The notes under the pieces: model-generated
Database searches by the model: none
What the model saw: the letters and a program-made list of their open reading frames with translations, nothing else
Told to the model about the DNA's origin: nothing
Position numbers and translations under genes: made by a program
Shown: positions 1-10,267 of the stretch, in pieces
Numbering within the stretch: position 1 is the first letter of the stretch
Layout of the letters: each line of letters starts with the position of its first letter
Assembly: GCA_021014325.1 (NCBI GenBank)
Contig: CM037474.1
Span: forward strand, 22,686,488-22,750,487
Reading direction: 5' to 3'
Length of the DNA: 64,000 nt
Source of the DNA: Plazaster borealis
Lineage: Eukaryota; Echinodermata; Asteroidea; Forcipulatida; Labidiasteridae

Positions 1-109
1 ATAAAAACAAATGATATAAATCTTCTCTACATGTCTTTAGTGCTTGTTTCAAATAAAAAAAGTTAAATGCATTTTAAGCTGTGTCAGGAAATATTTTTGT
101 CATTTTGAC

Positions 110-215
110 TCTGGTCTTGAAAAAAGAATTCTGGTCCAGTAAACATTTTGAGCAACAAGCCCTGTGGTCTTGTGGATTCCCCCCACCCCAAATTTAAACC
201 CTGCTTTTAGGAAGA
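110..215 (-). repeat. Element H fragment
   Basis: The reverse strand reads like the copies at 38185-38325, 41603-41735, 41970-42160 and (also reversed) 49960-50105: a 'caaatttggg...caagaccacagggcttg' core, then 'accagaatt'. No terminal repeats are clear. The rest of 1-700 is AT-rich with no feature I recognise. Confidence 0.5.
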
Positions 216-713
216 GACTCTTACTTAGGGTCAAAACCTGAGGCAAATCACAGGTCGTTTTGGCTGGTGAGCTGTTTGCAAATTCCAACTAATTCCCTTT
301 TTTTACAATTTTTTTCTTTTTTTTTCTTTTGCTATTCGTGTCCTCTATTATTAGTTGCGATAATCTTAACTCTCCATGGTGGATTACATTAACGCAACTA
401 ACTTTCAATATGACAAGAAACACAAAAAAGGGGACCACTTTGCATCTGTTACCTTAGCAGTTTTTAAAATGGTTCATAAATAATTTGAGTTGATTAATTT
501 GTTGTTTTTGTTTTGTCTTGTTCCTCAAATTTCCATTACAAAAATGGACCTTAAAAATTACTTAATTTTTACGTCCATTATTTGTTGAAATTTGAGGATA
601 ATTTGATAAAGAATAATTAAATGATCAACTCAAGTTGTTTTTGTGTAAGCTTGCATGTCCATTCACTTACAACCATTGGAAAAAAATATTGCACTAATAT
701 TTTTTGTATAATG

Positions 714-776
714 TAATAAACCACAAGGGAAACTGACCGGATAATTTTTCTTGTCAGTTTCCTTGTGGTTTATTTT
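714..776. repeat. Short inverted repeat, ends of the tRNA-SINE composite
   Basis: The arm aataaaccacaagggaaact is followed within 45 bases by its near-perfect complement. The same terminal sequence borders the tRNA-containing elements near 9.7, 15.9, 44.5 and 50.3 kb. Confidence 0.6.
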
Positions 777-954
777 TTGATATTTGAACAAAGATATCAG
801 GAGCTTTTTTGGGGACGGACGATGGGTCTGAATGGTGAAAATGACATCGCGAGCTATCTGCGCATGCGTCGACTCTGAGGCTTCGTCGGCCTTCAATTTC
901 TACAACAGTACGACAATGTTTGGGTTCAACCGTTGTAGAACCATCCGTCGTCCA

Positions 955-1092
955 AAACGAAAACTCCCTAATGACAAAATAGGGTGACTGCCAACAATAA
1001 GGCTAGATAGCTCAGTTGGTAGAGCGCCGGCACGTTAATCTGGAGGTCACAGGTTTAAATGCAGCTCTTGTCAATTTTTCTTTGTTCATCCC
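955..1092 (+). mobile_element. tRNA-derived SINE
   Basis: A tRNA-like region (tagctcagttggtagagc A box, ggtttaaat B-box remnant) sits inside the recurring frame 'tgacaaaatagggngac...gccaaca' and 'gtcaatttttctttgttca'. The mutated B box argues against a working tRNA gene. Confidence 0.75.
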
Positions 1093-1184
1093 AAAGTTAT
1101 TAAAATGTGTGCACAATACTTTTTTGTGAACAAAGACAAATTTGCTCAGCCAGTTCTTGTTCATTCTCTTAACGTTAAAACCAG

Positions 1185-1378
1185 GTGACTTTGCATCAGG
1201 GCTGCATACCCGTCTCCATGACTCAGCGTATAACGGCGACATAACAACTTTAAGATTGTTGATTCATCAAGGTGTTGCAGTGAGCGGGTCTACTATAGAA
1301 GGAATCACAGCGTTACATGATGCATGTAGCCAGGGCCATATTGGTTGCGTCAAGCTGTTACTAGAAGCTGGCGCCGAG
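1185..1378 (+). CDS. ASB-like gene, first visible exon (ankyrin repeats 1-2)
   Basis: A pyrimidine-rich tract ending ccag precedes 1185, and GAG|gtaaat ends the exon. The first codon is split after base 1. It encodes GDFASGLHTRLHDS..., which aligns with the beginning of the ankyrin region of ASB13-type proteins, then ALHDACSQGHIGCVKLLLEA. Confidence 0.85.
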
Positions 1379-4300
1379 GTAAATACAAGTTGGGGCTTTT
1401 TCCCTGGAATAATTCTGTGGGGTTTTCCTCCCACATCTAAAACTGAAACTTCCTTCTTTGTCTTCTCTCCATGGGGCTCTTGGCTAGTATCGTGATTAAA
1501 GGTATCGTACACGTTTGGTAATTGTCAAAGACCAGTGTTCTCACTTGGTGTATCCCAACATATGCATAAAATAACAAGCATGTGAAAATTTGGTCTGAAT
1601 TGGTCATCGAAGTTGCAAGAAAATGATGAAAGAAAAAACACCCTTGTTGTACAAATTTGCGTGCTTTCAGATATAGGAATAAAAACTTCTTGCAAGAAGT
1701 TTTTATTATTTTAGTGAGAAATGACCTCTTTCTCAAAAACTACGCTACATCAGAGGGAGTCGTTTCTCACAATGTTTTATACTATCAACAGCTCTCCGTT
1801 GCTTGTTACCAAGTAAGTTTTTATGCTGATAATTGTTTTGAGTCATTACCAAACGTGTACGATACCTTTAAGTTTGCTTTTCTGAGAATCCTTGGCTTCA
1901 TAACAAGAATTATTTAATAAAATAAATAAAAAAAATAGACTTGTTATGTTGTCTTACTGGGTTTTTTTTCCACCTTAAAAGGTAAACGCCTTGACTATTG
2001 ACAGCTCCACGCCACTATGTGACGCATCAAGTTATGGTAACGTTGAGTGTGTGAGATTACTGCTGAGGTTTGGAGCACTCACTAATCCACCGTTGAATCT
2101 GTCCACTGCTCTTCATGAGGCAGCCATGAGAGGTAAAAGGGGGCGATGATGTAGCACTCATTTTTACTCTCCAAGGTGATTACTCAAGTACTAGGCCTCG
2201 ATTTCACAGAGCACTAAGATTCATCTTATAGATGAGTTGTTAATATTATCAAATACATACCATTCGATTTTGCTTATAGTTTCTTGTGGTTCTAAAGCTG
2301 TGGCTGCCGTCTGAACGGCTTAGACAGTGACTGTGATCGCAATACAGAACTATCTGTGTACTGTGAAGACAGCGCTGTAACTAGGGTAACATTTTCGGGG
2401 GGCACAAGGGAGTGCACCACTTTTTCTGGGGGGGGGGCACTTCTTGCCAAGTTTCCGTTTGCCTTCTTCTTGAAAAAAGACCCCTTTTCAGCGCCTTATT
2501 TATATTTTTGTGTAAGATAGTCTGGTTTTAGTGTTAAAACAAATACATTGACTCCTTGTAAATGGAAAAATAGTTTTGAAAACATCAAAATTATCACATT
2601 AAAACTTGGGAAATTTTCAATCCCAAAAGTCCAAGGGGCGGGGGGTGGGGGCACTGACATCAGTTGAGGGGGCACGTGCCCCCTTAGTTATGCCACTGTG
2701 TGCAGATGCATTCAACACATAATATCATATCTGTTGAACCTTTTTTTCATGGCGTTTTGACATATCTGAATTCAAATCTGAATTATTTAGTTGGCAAAAC
2801 AGCCTACATTGAAACATCACACTAACTTTTTTAAAGAAGACAATGAAGAAATTTCAGTTTCAGATGTGGGAGGGAAAATGCCCTTGCAGTCGGGTAGGAA
2901 CTGAAAACCAAATCCACATGCAAGGCTTCGGGAATCAAACCGGGGTCCACAGAGGTGAAAGGCAGGGAAGAAACCACTGAACCAACCTGACTGCCCCCAA
3001 CAGTTTTCAAATACTGCTCTTAACAGTTTTACCCATATCTCTCTTGCTACTTTTGTTAAAACTTTTCTACTTACTGTCGCAGGCCATGTAGATTGCCTAC
3101 AGGAGCTGGTTTCAGCTGGCGGCAAAATGGAGGCCATGGATTTACACTTTGGGACTCCCCTCCACGCTGCTTGCTACAGAGGGAGCATCTCATGCGCCAA
3201 GGTGCTACTGAAAGCAGGTACAGTACTGATAAATCATCAGCATTATCGATAGACTACAACTTGCACTTGCGCTGGGCACGATGGCGGATGTGCCGCATGT
3301 CCTGTTGTACCGTGCCCCGTTCATCCGATTAACAAAATGGGAACAGTGGCTGAAGGTTTATTTTGAGAAGGCATCTCAAAGGCGAAAAGAACCTAACTTC
3401 GGCTCGATTTCATAAGAACACCAAGGTTCATCTGAAGATGAGTATTCAATATTGCCATAGAGATCAGTGTTGTGATACCACACTTTGTGTAGCAATTAAG
3501 ATTGATAACACATCTTAAGATCAATCTTAGCCATTCATAAAATCGAGCCCAGCGTACACAAAATTCAAGCCATACCCTTCCTCTTGCCTTCTCAAAGTAT
3601 AGATTCCAGCCCTGTAACGTGGTGTGTCATGGCCGAGCAGTTAAAAGCACCAGACTCAAACTCTGGTGTTTCTGATCAGCGGAGTGTGGGTTCCAGTCCC
3701 GGTCATGTCACTTTGTCCTTGAGCAAGATACTTTACCATAATTGCTTGAGACATTAAGCCAAAGGTCCTGTGTATTAGGACTGGTAGTGCATATAAACGA
3801 ACCCAGAACTCGTAAAAGAGTAGGGGTTAACCCCAGTGTTTCTGCTTCACATAGCAAGCACCCTTGTTTACAGGTTTCCTCAGGCTTGCGAGATGCAGTG
3901 ATTAAGTTCACTTATGAGGCATCCTTGATTTCATTACCAGAAATATATGATAATGAAGCCAAAGTTTTCTTATACTAATCTACGCTTTTTCTTCTGTCTA
4001 TTTAGGAGCTAATGTCAATGCCCTCAAAATTCACGAAACGCCCCTCCATGTTGCAGCATCAACAGACAATCCTGAGCTGACCAGCCTACTCCTGGACTTC
4101 GGTGCCAATGTCCACTACACAGACAACAGAGGGAGACGGCCGGTTGACCTAGCAGTCAGTGGCAGTGTGGTGGCAAGAATACTACGGTATCATGCAGGTT
4201 GGTCGAAAACAAAGATTGTAGAGAGCCAAAGGCGCAGGATGGGGAACTGGAGCATTGTAGAGAGCCAAAGGCGCAGGACGGGGAACTGGAGCTCTATCTG

Positions 4301-5152
4301 GATTGAAAATAGGCATGGGCGCCAGTTCAGCAAACAAATGTTTTGTTATATCCTTGATAGCAATGGTCATTGTCTACACTGATCTATTGTTGCATTATAA
4401 GAGTTTCTTGCTGAAATTGCGTCCAGTGATCATTTCACATTTTTTCACAGTTCCCCATCTTTATAATCTTTGTCTTAAACATACTCTTTATTTTTATGAG
4501 GGTTGCCCCATCACAAAGCTGTTCATGGACACCAAAGCTGGGGGATATAGAACGGGAATAGGAACATAACAAAAAGAGAATTGAAAAATAGATTGATTTA
4601 CTTATATAACTCCCAAGTAGATCCTTGTCATTTGATTGGAGGGTTGTAGGACATGCGGCATTCATTCATCGAACCATTACATGGCTTACGTCATAAGCCT
4701 TGCAGTTTGGACCATTCACCGGGCATTTTCTTCCCATCCTTTTTAACTATTGTACACTAGACTCAAAAGTGCAAAACGTCCTCGTAGTGAATGCCACAAT
4801 ACAATCTTCCATACTTTGTTTATTATAGTCTGTCCTCCAATCAAATTGCAAATAACTACTTGAATGTTATATAAAACGAGGAACGTTTTGCATTCGTAAA
4901 AATGGAGAGAATATTTTCACTTTACAGGGTGCCGTAGGCGCTGAATTCTTTGGTAAGCAGCGCCATGACATTTGGCCCTGTTCTCTTTACCCTGATGAAA
5001 ATATGTTTTGCCCTACAGAGACCGTGTTACCCCTCACACAGCAGTGCCGACTCTTGATACGAAGACATCTGGGACACCAGATTCTGGACTCCATACATGC
5101 CCTAGGATTACCTGTGATGCTTCAGAATTACATTTGTTTCGCGAGAAGGTAA
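1185..5152 (+). CDS. Ankyrin-repeat/SOCS-box protein, ASB5/9/11/13-like (3' five exons, 5' end missing)
   Basis: Five exons (1185-1378, 1982-2132, 3083-3217, 4006-4197, 5019-5152) join in frame to about 268 residues ending at TAA 5150-5152. Seen: ankyrin-type repeats with TPL/ALH and LLL..GA signatures (ALHDACSQGHIGCVKLLLEA, TPLCDASSYGNVECVRLLLR, LHFGTPLHAACYRGSISCAK, HETPLHVAASTDNPELTSLL), then a C-terminal SOCS box (LTQQCRLLIRRHL, then ALGLPVMLQNYI). Known: ASB proteins use ankyrin repeats to bind substrates and the SOCS box to recruit Elongin B/C and Cullin5. The HFGTPLH and CR..IR..LG...I..LGLP signatures best fit the ASB5/9/11/13 group. The first visible exon starts one base into a codon, so at least one upstream coding exon is missing; by comparison with ASB13 only about 15 residues are absent. 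Every intron carries repeats. The gene is tail to tail with the IL-17 receptor-like gene. The family is secure, the exact orthologue is not. Confidence 0.9.
1388..1490 (+). mobile_element. SINE family G, 3' part
   Basis: Matches, in the opposite orientation, the 'gatgtgggaggaaaaccc' block of the copies at 2822-3000, 31835-32050 and 55070-55315. It lies just downstream of the first visible ASB exon. Confidence 0.5.
1496..1871 (+). mobile_element. TTAA MITE family A copy
   Basis: TTAA, then AGGTATCGTACACGTTTGG, and the inverted complement ending CCTTTAA. It has the internal palindrome ACTTCTTGCAAGAAGT shared by all full copies. Inside the ASB intron. Confidence 0.85.
1982..2132 (+). CDS. ASB-like gene, second visible exon
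   Basis: The acceptor is a T-run ending taaaag, and the donor is AGAG|gtaaaa. It starts on a codon boundary and leaves one base. It encodes VNALTIDSSTPLCDASSYGN and a following LLLRFGA/ALHEAAMR repeat. Confidence 0.88.
2197..2255 (+). repeat. Element F fragment (no insertion at its TTAA-equivalent site)
   Basis: 'cctcgatttcacagagcac' followed by 'taagattcatcttatagatg' is the left end of element F, which is fuller at 3402-3550, 24987-25287 and 43002-43435. Confidence 0.55.
2380..2700 (+). mobile_element. Element E, probable non-autonomous DNA transposon
   Basis: It begins 'gtaactagggtaacatttt' with G-rich sequence and ends 'gccccctta gttatgccactg', the inverted complement of its start. A second copy lies at 48353-48707. 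Confidence 0.65.
2822..3000 (-). mobile_element. tRNA-derived SINE family G
   Basis: Read on the minus strand, it starts ggttggttcagtggtttctt with a tRNA-like A box, followed by a B-box-like GGTTTGATTCC. It then has the family body 'ttttccctcccacatctgaa'. Other copies: 31835-32050 and 55070-55315. Confidence 0.7.
3083..3217 (+). CDS. ASB-like gene, third visible exon
   Basis: The acceptor is ttactgtcgcag and the donor GCAG|gtacag. The exon is phase 1 at both ends. It encodes GHVDCLQELVSAGGKMEAMD and LHFGTPLHAACYRGS, the most family-typical stretch of the protein. Confidence 0.9.
3402..3550 (+). mobile_element. Element F, short inverted-repeat element
   Basis: The ends GGCTCGATTTCAT and ATAAAATCGAGCCC are inverted complements. 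The middle shares 'caccaaggttcatc' and 'cttaagatcaatctta' with the copies near 25.0 and 43.0 kb. Confidence 0.65.
3628..3850 (+). mobile_element. tRNA-Leu-like SINE
   Basis: The head reads tggccgagcagttaaaagca, an anticodon-arm-like region, and gggttccagtcccggtcatg, which is a tRNA with a long variable arm. The body (ttgagcaagatactttacca) recurs near 22.8, 31.5 and 43.8 kb. Confidence 0.7.
4006..4197 (+). CDS. ASB-like gene, fourth visible exon
   Basis: The acceptor is cttctgtctatttag and the donor GCAG|gttggt. It encodes ANVNALKIHETPLHVAAS, then LLLDFGANVHYTDNRGRRP, the last ankyrin repeats before the SOCS box. Confidence 0.9.
4215..4292 (+). repeat. Two tandem copies of a 39-bp unit
   Basis: 'attgtagagagccaaaggcg' begins at 4215 and again at 4254, with one or two differences between units. 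It lies 17 bases inside the last ASB intron. Confidence 0.85.
4602..4875. mobile_element. Short inverted-repeat element
   Basis: The left end ttatataactcccaagtag... gattggagg is mirrored by the right end cctccaatcaaatt... tgttatataa. The centre contains no ORF. A fragment of the left end recurs near 13170. Confidence 0.55.
5019..5152 (+). CDS. ASB-like gene, last exon with SOCS box and stop
   Basis: The acceptor is ttgccctacag. The split codon from the previous exon restores a Glu, and the frame then reads TVLPLTQQCRLLIRRHLGHQ to the stop at 5150. The BC-box core (L..C...I) and Cul5-box region (LGLPVMLQNYI) are visible. No polyadenylation site was assigned; candidate AATAAA hexamers lie inside downstream repeats (about 5940 and 6296). 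Confidence 0.88.
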
Positions 5153-5202
5153 CGGGGCCGGGTGGTAGGTGGACTTTAATGTCTTTACCTTTTCAAGTAC
5201 TA

Positions 5203-5375
5203 GGCCCAATTTCATAGAGCTGCGTAAGCAGAAAATATTGCTTAATAATTCTCTGCTTAGCAGAAATGAGCAGGATACCAGTCACAAATTGTACACGTGA
5301 CATGGTAGTTTGGTTGGTAACCTTATTCTGGTAAGCATTATTTTGTTGTGCTCAGCTACTTTTTGTTACTTTGAG
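5203..5375 (+). mobile_element. Element C copy ('cccaatttcatagagctgc' family)
   Basis: It has the family start, the conserved middle 'gcaggataccagtcacaaat...ggttggtaacc', and a degraded right end. The family is marked by inverted ends GGGCCCAATTTCATAGAGC. Confidence 0.75.
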
Positions 5376-5447
5376 TTAAATTGTGCGTAAACAAATTCAG
5401 TGTTTACAGCGCATAGATTCATGCTCTTTACAGGGTGTTGTAAGTAC

Positions 5448-5963
5448 TAGGGTTGGGCCGTTTAACCGTTTAACCATAAACAAATGTTGAAATCGTTTCC
5501 AAATTGCCTTAATGGTAAAATGAAGCCAACAGCAGTAATACCATTTTTATTTTAAGCCAACAGTAAAAAATATTTACAACAAAAACAGTACTTCTTTTTC
5601 TTGAAAATGTTACCCCCAGATGCTATCCAGGGAGAATGATTGACATTCCTTTTGTTGTTGGAACTGTTCCATCTTAATCTCCAACAAAATGTAATACATT
5701 AGTTTCAATCCCCTACAATTTGTTTCTCATTTTGCTTTGTACGCAGTCACACCTGTGGTTTGTGGTTTCGTGACTATGAAGACTGGCTATAGTATTGTTT
5801 TTTTTTTTAATCTGGTCGATCCTGGAAAGTGTGTTGACATTTACTTCTTTTACAGGTGGGCTCATAGTTCGGGTTGGAATCGATAGAAACGGTTAAGTGG
5901 TTAACCGGAAGTCACATGTTCCGCTTAACCGTTTAGGAAAATAAACGTAGTTGCACAACCCTA
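5448..5963. mobile_element. hAT-like MITE with 8-bp target duplication
   Basis: The termini TAGGGTTGggcc... and ...gttgCACAACCCTA are inverted. The flanks are GTAAGTAC (5440-5447) and GTAAGTGC (5964-5971), a 7/8-matching 8-bp target duplication. Known: 8-bp duplications and TAGGG-type ends fit the hAT superfamily. A second copy at 29890-30686 carries a nested MITE. Between this element and 6472 I see only AT-rich sequence and a degraded element C tail. Confidence 0.7.
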
Positions 5964-6471
5964 GTAAGTGCAGAATTCCGTGGTATGCAGCGCCAAGGTA
6001 AGCAGATGTTTTTCTGCTTATGGAGCGACCCTAAGCACAGTTTCTATTTCATAAACATGCTAACCCTAAGCAAAGCGAAAGGCACGCTAGCTTGCCGGCG
6101 GTTCTTGTAAGTAGATGAGTATTACGTAACAATGTAAATCCATTGTGAGCGCGCACACGTACTTTAAAATATTTGTAACCAGTTATGAATAAGCGTTTGC
6201 TTCCGAACATTTTTCTGCTAAAGTAAGCACAACCAATACAGTTTTTTATAAAATTGGGCAACGATCTTAAAGATAGGCTGAAACAGTGTAATTCAAAATA
6301 AACAGTTTTAACATCGAAAATCTATATATTTATTAACTAATCACCGTGTATATTTTATTTAGCAAATATATTTATTATATTACTGTATCAAAAACTATTA
6401 ATTTATTTAAACTACAAACAGCTACTGTTTTACATAGCTTCAGCACCTGATACTTTTTTGGATAAACGATA

Positions 6472-6840
6472 TTAAAGGCACTGAACACATTTGGTAATTG
6501 TCAAAGAACAGTGTTCTCACTTGGTGTATCCCAACATATGCATAAAATAACAAGCCTGTGCAATGGGCTCAATTGGTCATCGAAGTTGCAAGAAAATGAT
6601 GAAAGAAAAAACACCCTTGTTGTACAATTGTGTGCTTTCAGATAGGAATAAAGACTTCTTGCAAGAAATTTTTATTATTTTAGTGAGAAATTACCTCTTT
6701 CTCAAAAACTATGTTACTTCAGAGGGAGTCGTTTCCTACAATGTTTTATACTATCAACAGCTCTCCGTTGCTTGTTACCAAGTAAGTTTTTATGCTAATA
6801 TTTGTTTTGAGTCATTACCAAACGTGTACGATACCTTTAA
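6472..6840 (+). mobile_element. TTAA MITE family A copy
   Basis: TTAA-flanked with the family ends (AGGCACTGAACACATTTGG and ...CCAAACGTGTACGATACCT). The internal palindrome is slightly mutated. Confidence 0.85.
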
Positions 6841-7057
6841 AGAACAATTGTATGAAAAGAGATTGATCACCTTTTGTGTTATACTGTAACTTTATTAAAA
6901 ACTACATTCAATTTAATACATTTGGACTGACTTTTAAAAATATTCAGTGAGGTGTACATGGTTAAAATTATATACCCTGTACTCTAAAAGAGTTATACTG
7001 GTTCAATTATTACATCATTTGCAACCACCCATTTTAATTATAATACTATTTAATAAT

Positions 7058-7384
7058 AAACCACAAGTGAAACCGACTGGTGAAATTTTGTAAATATTTG
7101 TTGGGTTGAACAAAGAACAATTGTCACATCCCCTTAAGGTGATCCCTCTGCTGCCGCTTCCCAGGTTGTATCATAAACTTGGGTGTGATACCTGGCTATT
7201 TAGCCTTTACAGGTTGAATGGCTTTCCGACTGGCATCCCCAGAACAAAGATATTGACAAAATAGGGAGACCTCCAACATAGGGCTAGTATAGATACATGT
7301 AGCTCAGTTGGTAGAGCACGTTAATTGGGAGGTCGCAGGTTCAAGTCCCACTCTAGTCAATTTTTCTTTGTTCTAAGTTCAAAA
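7058..7384 (+). mobile_element. tRNA-derived SINE composite
   Basis: It starts with 'aataaaccacaagtgaaacc', has the body 'ccctctgctgccgcttccca', then the tRNA-like block tagctcagttggtagagcac ... ggttcaagtccc near 7305-7360. The B box is intact, but the anticodon arm is shortened. Confidence 0.75.
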
Positions 7385-7523
7385 CTATTATGAAGTATTA
7401 GGAGTAGAATATTTAAGTTCTCGCTGCTTTTATTGAAGAAAAAATAAAAATTTCACTGGTGGTTTCTGCTAACATGTTTTTCAATGAATATCCATACTTG
7501 TGTTATATTGACCATATCCTTAG

Positions 7524-7860
7524 CCCTATTTCATAGAGCTGCTTAAGCAGAAACAAAATTGCTTACATATTTTCTGCTAAGCGAAACTAAGCAGGGCCCA
7601 ATTTCATGAAGCTGTTAAGCAGAAAATTAATGCTTAGCAAATTTTTATGGCAGTCAAAATTAGCAGGGAACTAGTCACAAACAATATACATTACATGGTA
7701 TATTGGCTGGTAACCTGTTTCTGCTAAGCAAGATTTGTCTTTGCTTAGCACAATCATTTGCTTCACAGCTTTATGAAATTGGGCCCAGGATACCAGTCAC
7801 AGATTGTCTATGTGACTTGGTTTTTTGGCTGGTAACCAAGTGCATTTAGCTGCTTTTTTT
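7524..7860 (+). mobile_element. Element C copy interrupted by a second element C
   Basis: The outer copy runs to 'aactaagcag' (about 7593) and resumes at 'ggataccagtcacagattg' (about 7788). Between them, 7594-7787 is a complete inner copy bounded by gggcccaatttcat and atgaaattgggccc. Confidence 0.75.
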
Positions 7861-8608
7861 TTCTTAGGCATCTGTATGAAATTTTTACCCTCGGATTGGC
7901 TGTCATTTCTATGACTAAACATGTTGACACATGCTGTTGATTATAACGTAGATTTTAAACAAATCAAGTCTCAAAAACTATTTGGAAATGTTCTTTTTGA
8001 TACTATTGGTCAGTTTGACGCGAGTAACTAACTGCCCAGCTGCCAATGTCTGTTGTATTTTTCCTTCCATTTAAATAAAACAGAGATTGATTATCAAGCT
8101 TCAAAGAAGTATAAATAGTACTGTTTTCTAACTGAGTATTTATCACACACAAAATGTTCAGATAGTTGAGTAACCAGTGCAAAATTGGAGTTTACATGCT
8201 GATACATGTAGGCCAATTTTTTGTCATTTTATGATGTCGTAGGAAGGTGCAAAAAGGTCACAATAACCAGGGATGAGATTTGCCAAATTTGAAAATTCCT
8301 GAAAACGACCTGTTGGCCTGGGTTCCCCTTTATCCAAGACACAGAACCTCCCAGATGTTACAATTCAGGAGGTTTACGGATTCTGTGTATCACCAGAAAT
8401 ACAAAAGTACAGGTTTGGACACATTATGGACTATCCCTTTCACGCTTTAGTGACTGGTTTGCTTCCTTTCAAGAAAAATTTAAAGGCTCAGGAGATTTTG
8501 AGAAAATCCTGAAATCAGGAAAAACAATCCTGAGTAATCACCTGCCTGAATAACTTCATTTTTCAAAGGTATTGTTTGCACCGACACAATGATGTCATTC
8601 TACAAGCT

Positions 8609-8802
8609 AGGCCCAATTTCACAGAGCTGCTTATATAAGCAGACACTTGTGCTTAATTATTTCCTGCTAAGCAAAAATAAGCAGGAAACCAGTCACAAAT
8701 GGCACATGCGATGCGATATGTGGTTTTGAGTGGTAACCTTGTTCTGGTAAGCAAAAATTGTTTTGTCTGTATGTGCTTGAGCAGCTCTATGAAATTGGGC
8801 CC
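8609..8802 (+). mobile_element. Element C copy, near complete
   Basis: Inverted ends 'aggcccaatttcacagagct' and 'agctctatgaaattgggcc', with the 'ccagtcacaaatggcaca' middle. 7861-8608 holds no feature I can name. Confidence 0.75.
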
Positions 8803-9020
8803 TGGTACAATTCTGAGAGATGATCAGGGGAAACCCCTGAAGAACTATATTTCCTCCTTTTTTTGTAATGAGCACATAAGCAAGTAAGGTTTGCGGTGAC
8901 ACCATTTAAGAAATCTCTTTTGAGTAGTAGTGGCTCTGAGAAGAGCTATCAAGTCTTATCTAATGAGCACATGATTAAATACTGTAATGTTTTGCTAACC
9001 ATAATCAGGCCTGGAATTAC

Positions 9021-9270
9021 ACCAGGGCCCAATTTCATAGAGCTGCTAAGCACAACAATTTGCTTAGCATGAAATTTCTTCCTTGATAAAAACAGGATTA
9101 CCAACCAAATTTCCACATGATTTTCAGGATAAGCAAACAACAGCTGATTACCAGTAACAAGCAATATGCAACACATGGAAATTTGGTTGGTAATCCTGTT
9201 TTTATCAAGGAAGAAATTTCATGCTAAGCAAATTGTTGTGCTTAGCAGCTCTATGAAATTGGGTCCTGGT
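9021..9270. mobile_element. Long fold-back version of element C
   Basis: Arms of about 95 bp (9021-9115 and 9176-9270) are near-perfect inverted complements around a ~60-bp loop. The ends are the family termini gggcccaatttcat. Confidence 0.8.
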
Positions 9271-9663
9271 TTAGGCCACGGTCGTCGTTTCCCTGTTTCA
9301 GGCCCTTTCCAATGGAAGTATCCTTTTACAAAATGAAAAAGGCCTTGCCTTCTCAAAGATAAATTCAAGTCCTGCATAATACTTGCAGAATAAAAAAAAT
9401 ACACAAAATGGAATGCGTTTTACACAAATATCATATATATCCGGCTTTTTAGCACACCTTGTGTCTACTAGTATTTAAACAAATATTTTGTGACCTGAAC
9501 ATTTGTAAAGATACAAACTGAAAATATACAGGATTTGTTATCGTTTACATCTAATAAATATAAAAACTTCCTAGTTATAAGACAGTCGTATCCAGTTTAC
9601 TAAAGAGACTTGAGCTGGTGTTCAAAACTTTCTCTGGTACAAGTATATATTTTTTTTATCAAG

Positions 9664-9925
9664 TAATAAACCACAAGGGAAACTGACTGGGTAAATTTCA
9701 ATACAATTTTGGAGTTAACAAAGAAAAATTGACTTGGACCTCTGGAGTAATGTGCCGGTGCTCTACCAACTGAGCTATCTAGCCCTAATGTTGGCGGTCT
9801 CCATGTTTTGTCACTATCTTTGACCGGGGATGCCAGTCAATAGCCAGTCAACCTTAAACTGACGTAAATTTTTCTTTGGAGTAAAATTTACCCTGTCAGT
9901 TTCTCCTGTGGTTTATTACTTGATA
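9664..9925 (-). mobile_element. tRNA-SINE composite with inverted termini
   Basis: taataaaccacaagggaaac and cagtttctcctgtggtttat close the element. In between, on the minus strand, is a tRNA-like block (tagctcagttggtagagcac) followed by the standard 3' frame. Confidence 0.75.
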
Positions 9926-9989
9926 ATTTGAAATAAGATGTTGCATCTGTACTGTGAAATAAGATGTTGCATCTGTACTGCTGCTTCCC

Positions 9990-10155
9990 AAGTTATGTCG
10001 TAAAACTTCGGCACTCCTGAACAAAGATATTGACAAAATAGGGAGACCGCCAACATTAGGGCTAATTAGCTCAGTTGGTAGAGCACTGGCATGTCAATCC
10101 GGAAGTTGCAGGTTCAAATTCCTTTCTAGTCAATTTGTCTTTGTTCACTCCACTC
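9990..10155 (+). mobile_element. tRNA-derived SINE
   Basis: The tRNA-like block at about 10061-10130 (tagctcagttggtagagcac, ggttcaaattcc) is preceded by 'gaacaaagatattgacaaaa' and followed by 'tttgtctttgttca'. A 25-bp direct duplication (aataagatgttgcatctgta) lies just upstream at 9930-9980. Confidence 0.75.
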
Positions 10156-10267
10156 CAAAATTGTTTTTTAAATTTGACAGTTGTCATATATTTTTTTCCC
10201 AAACTACATTTCATGGCACACCTTGATCATTAATGCTGAGTTCTAGGATTAGTGAATACCACTAAAG

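Noticed and set aside
3628..3720. Functional tRNA-Leu gene
   Set aside because: It has a tRNA-Leu-like form, but the same head and body recur at 22.8, 31.5 and 43.8 kb as a SINE. The stem bases do not pair cleanly.
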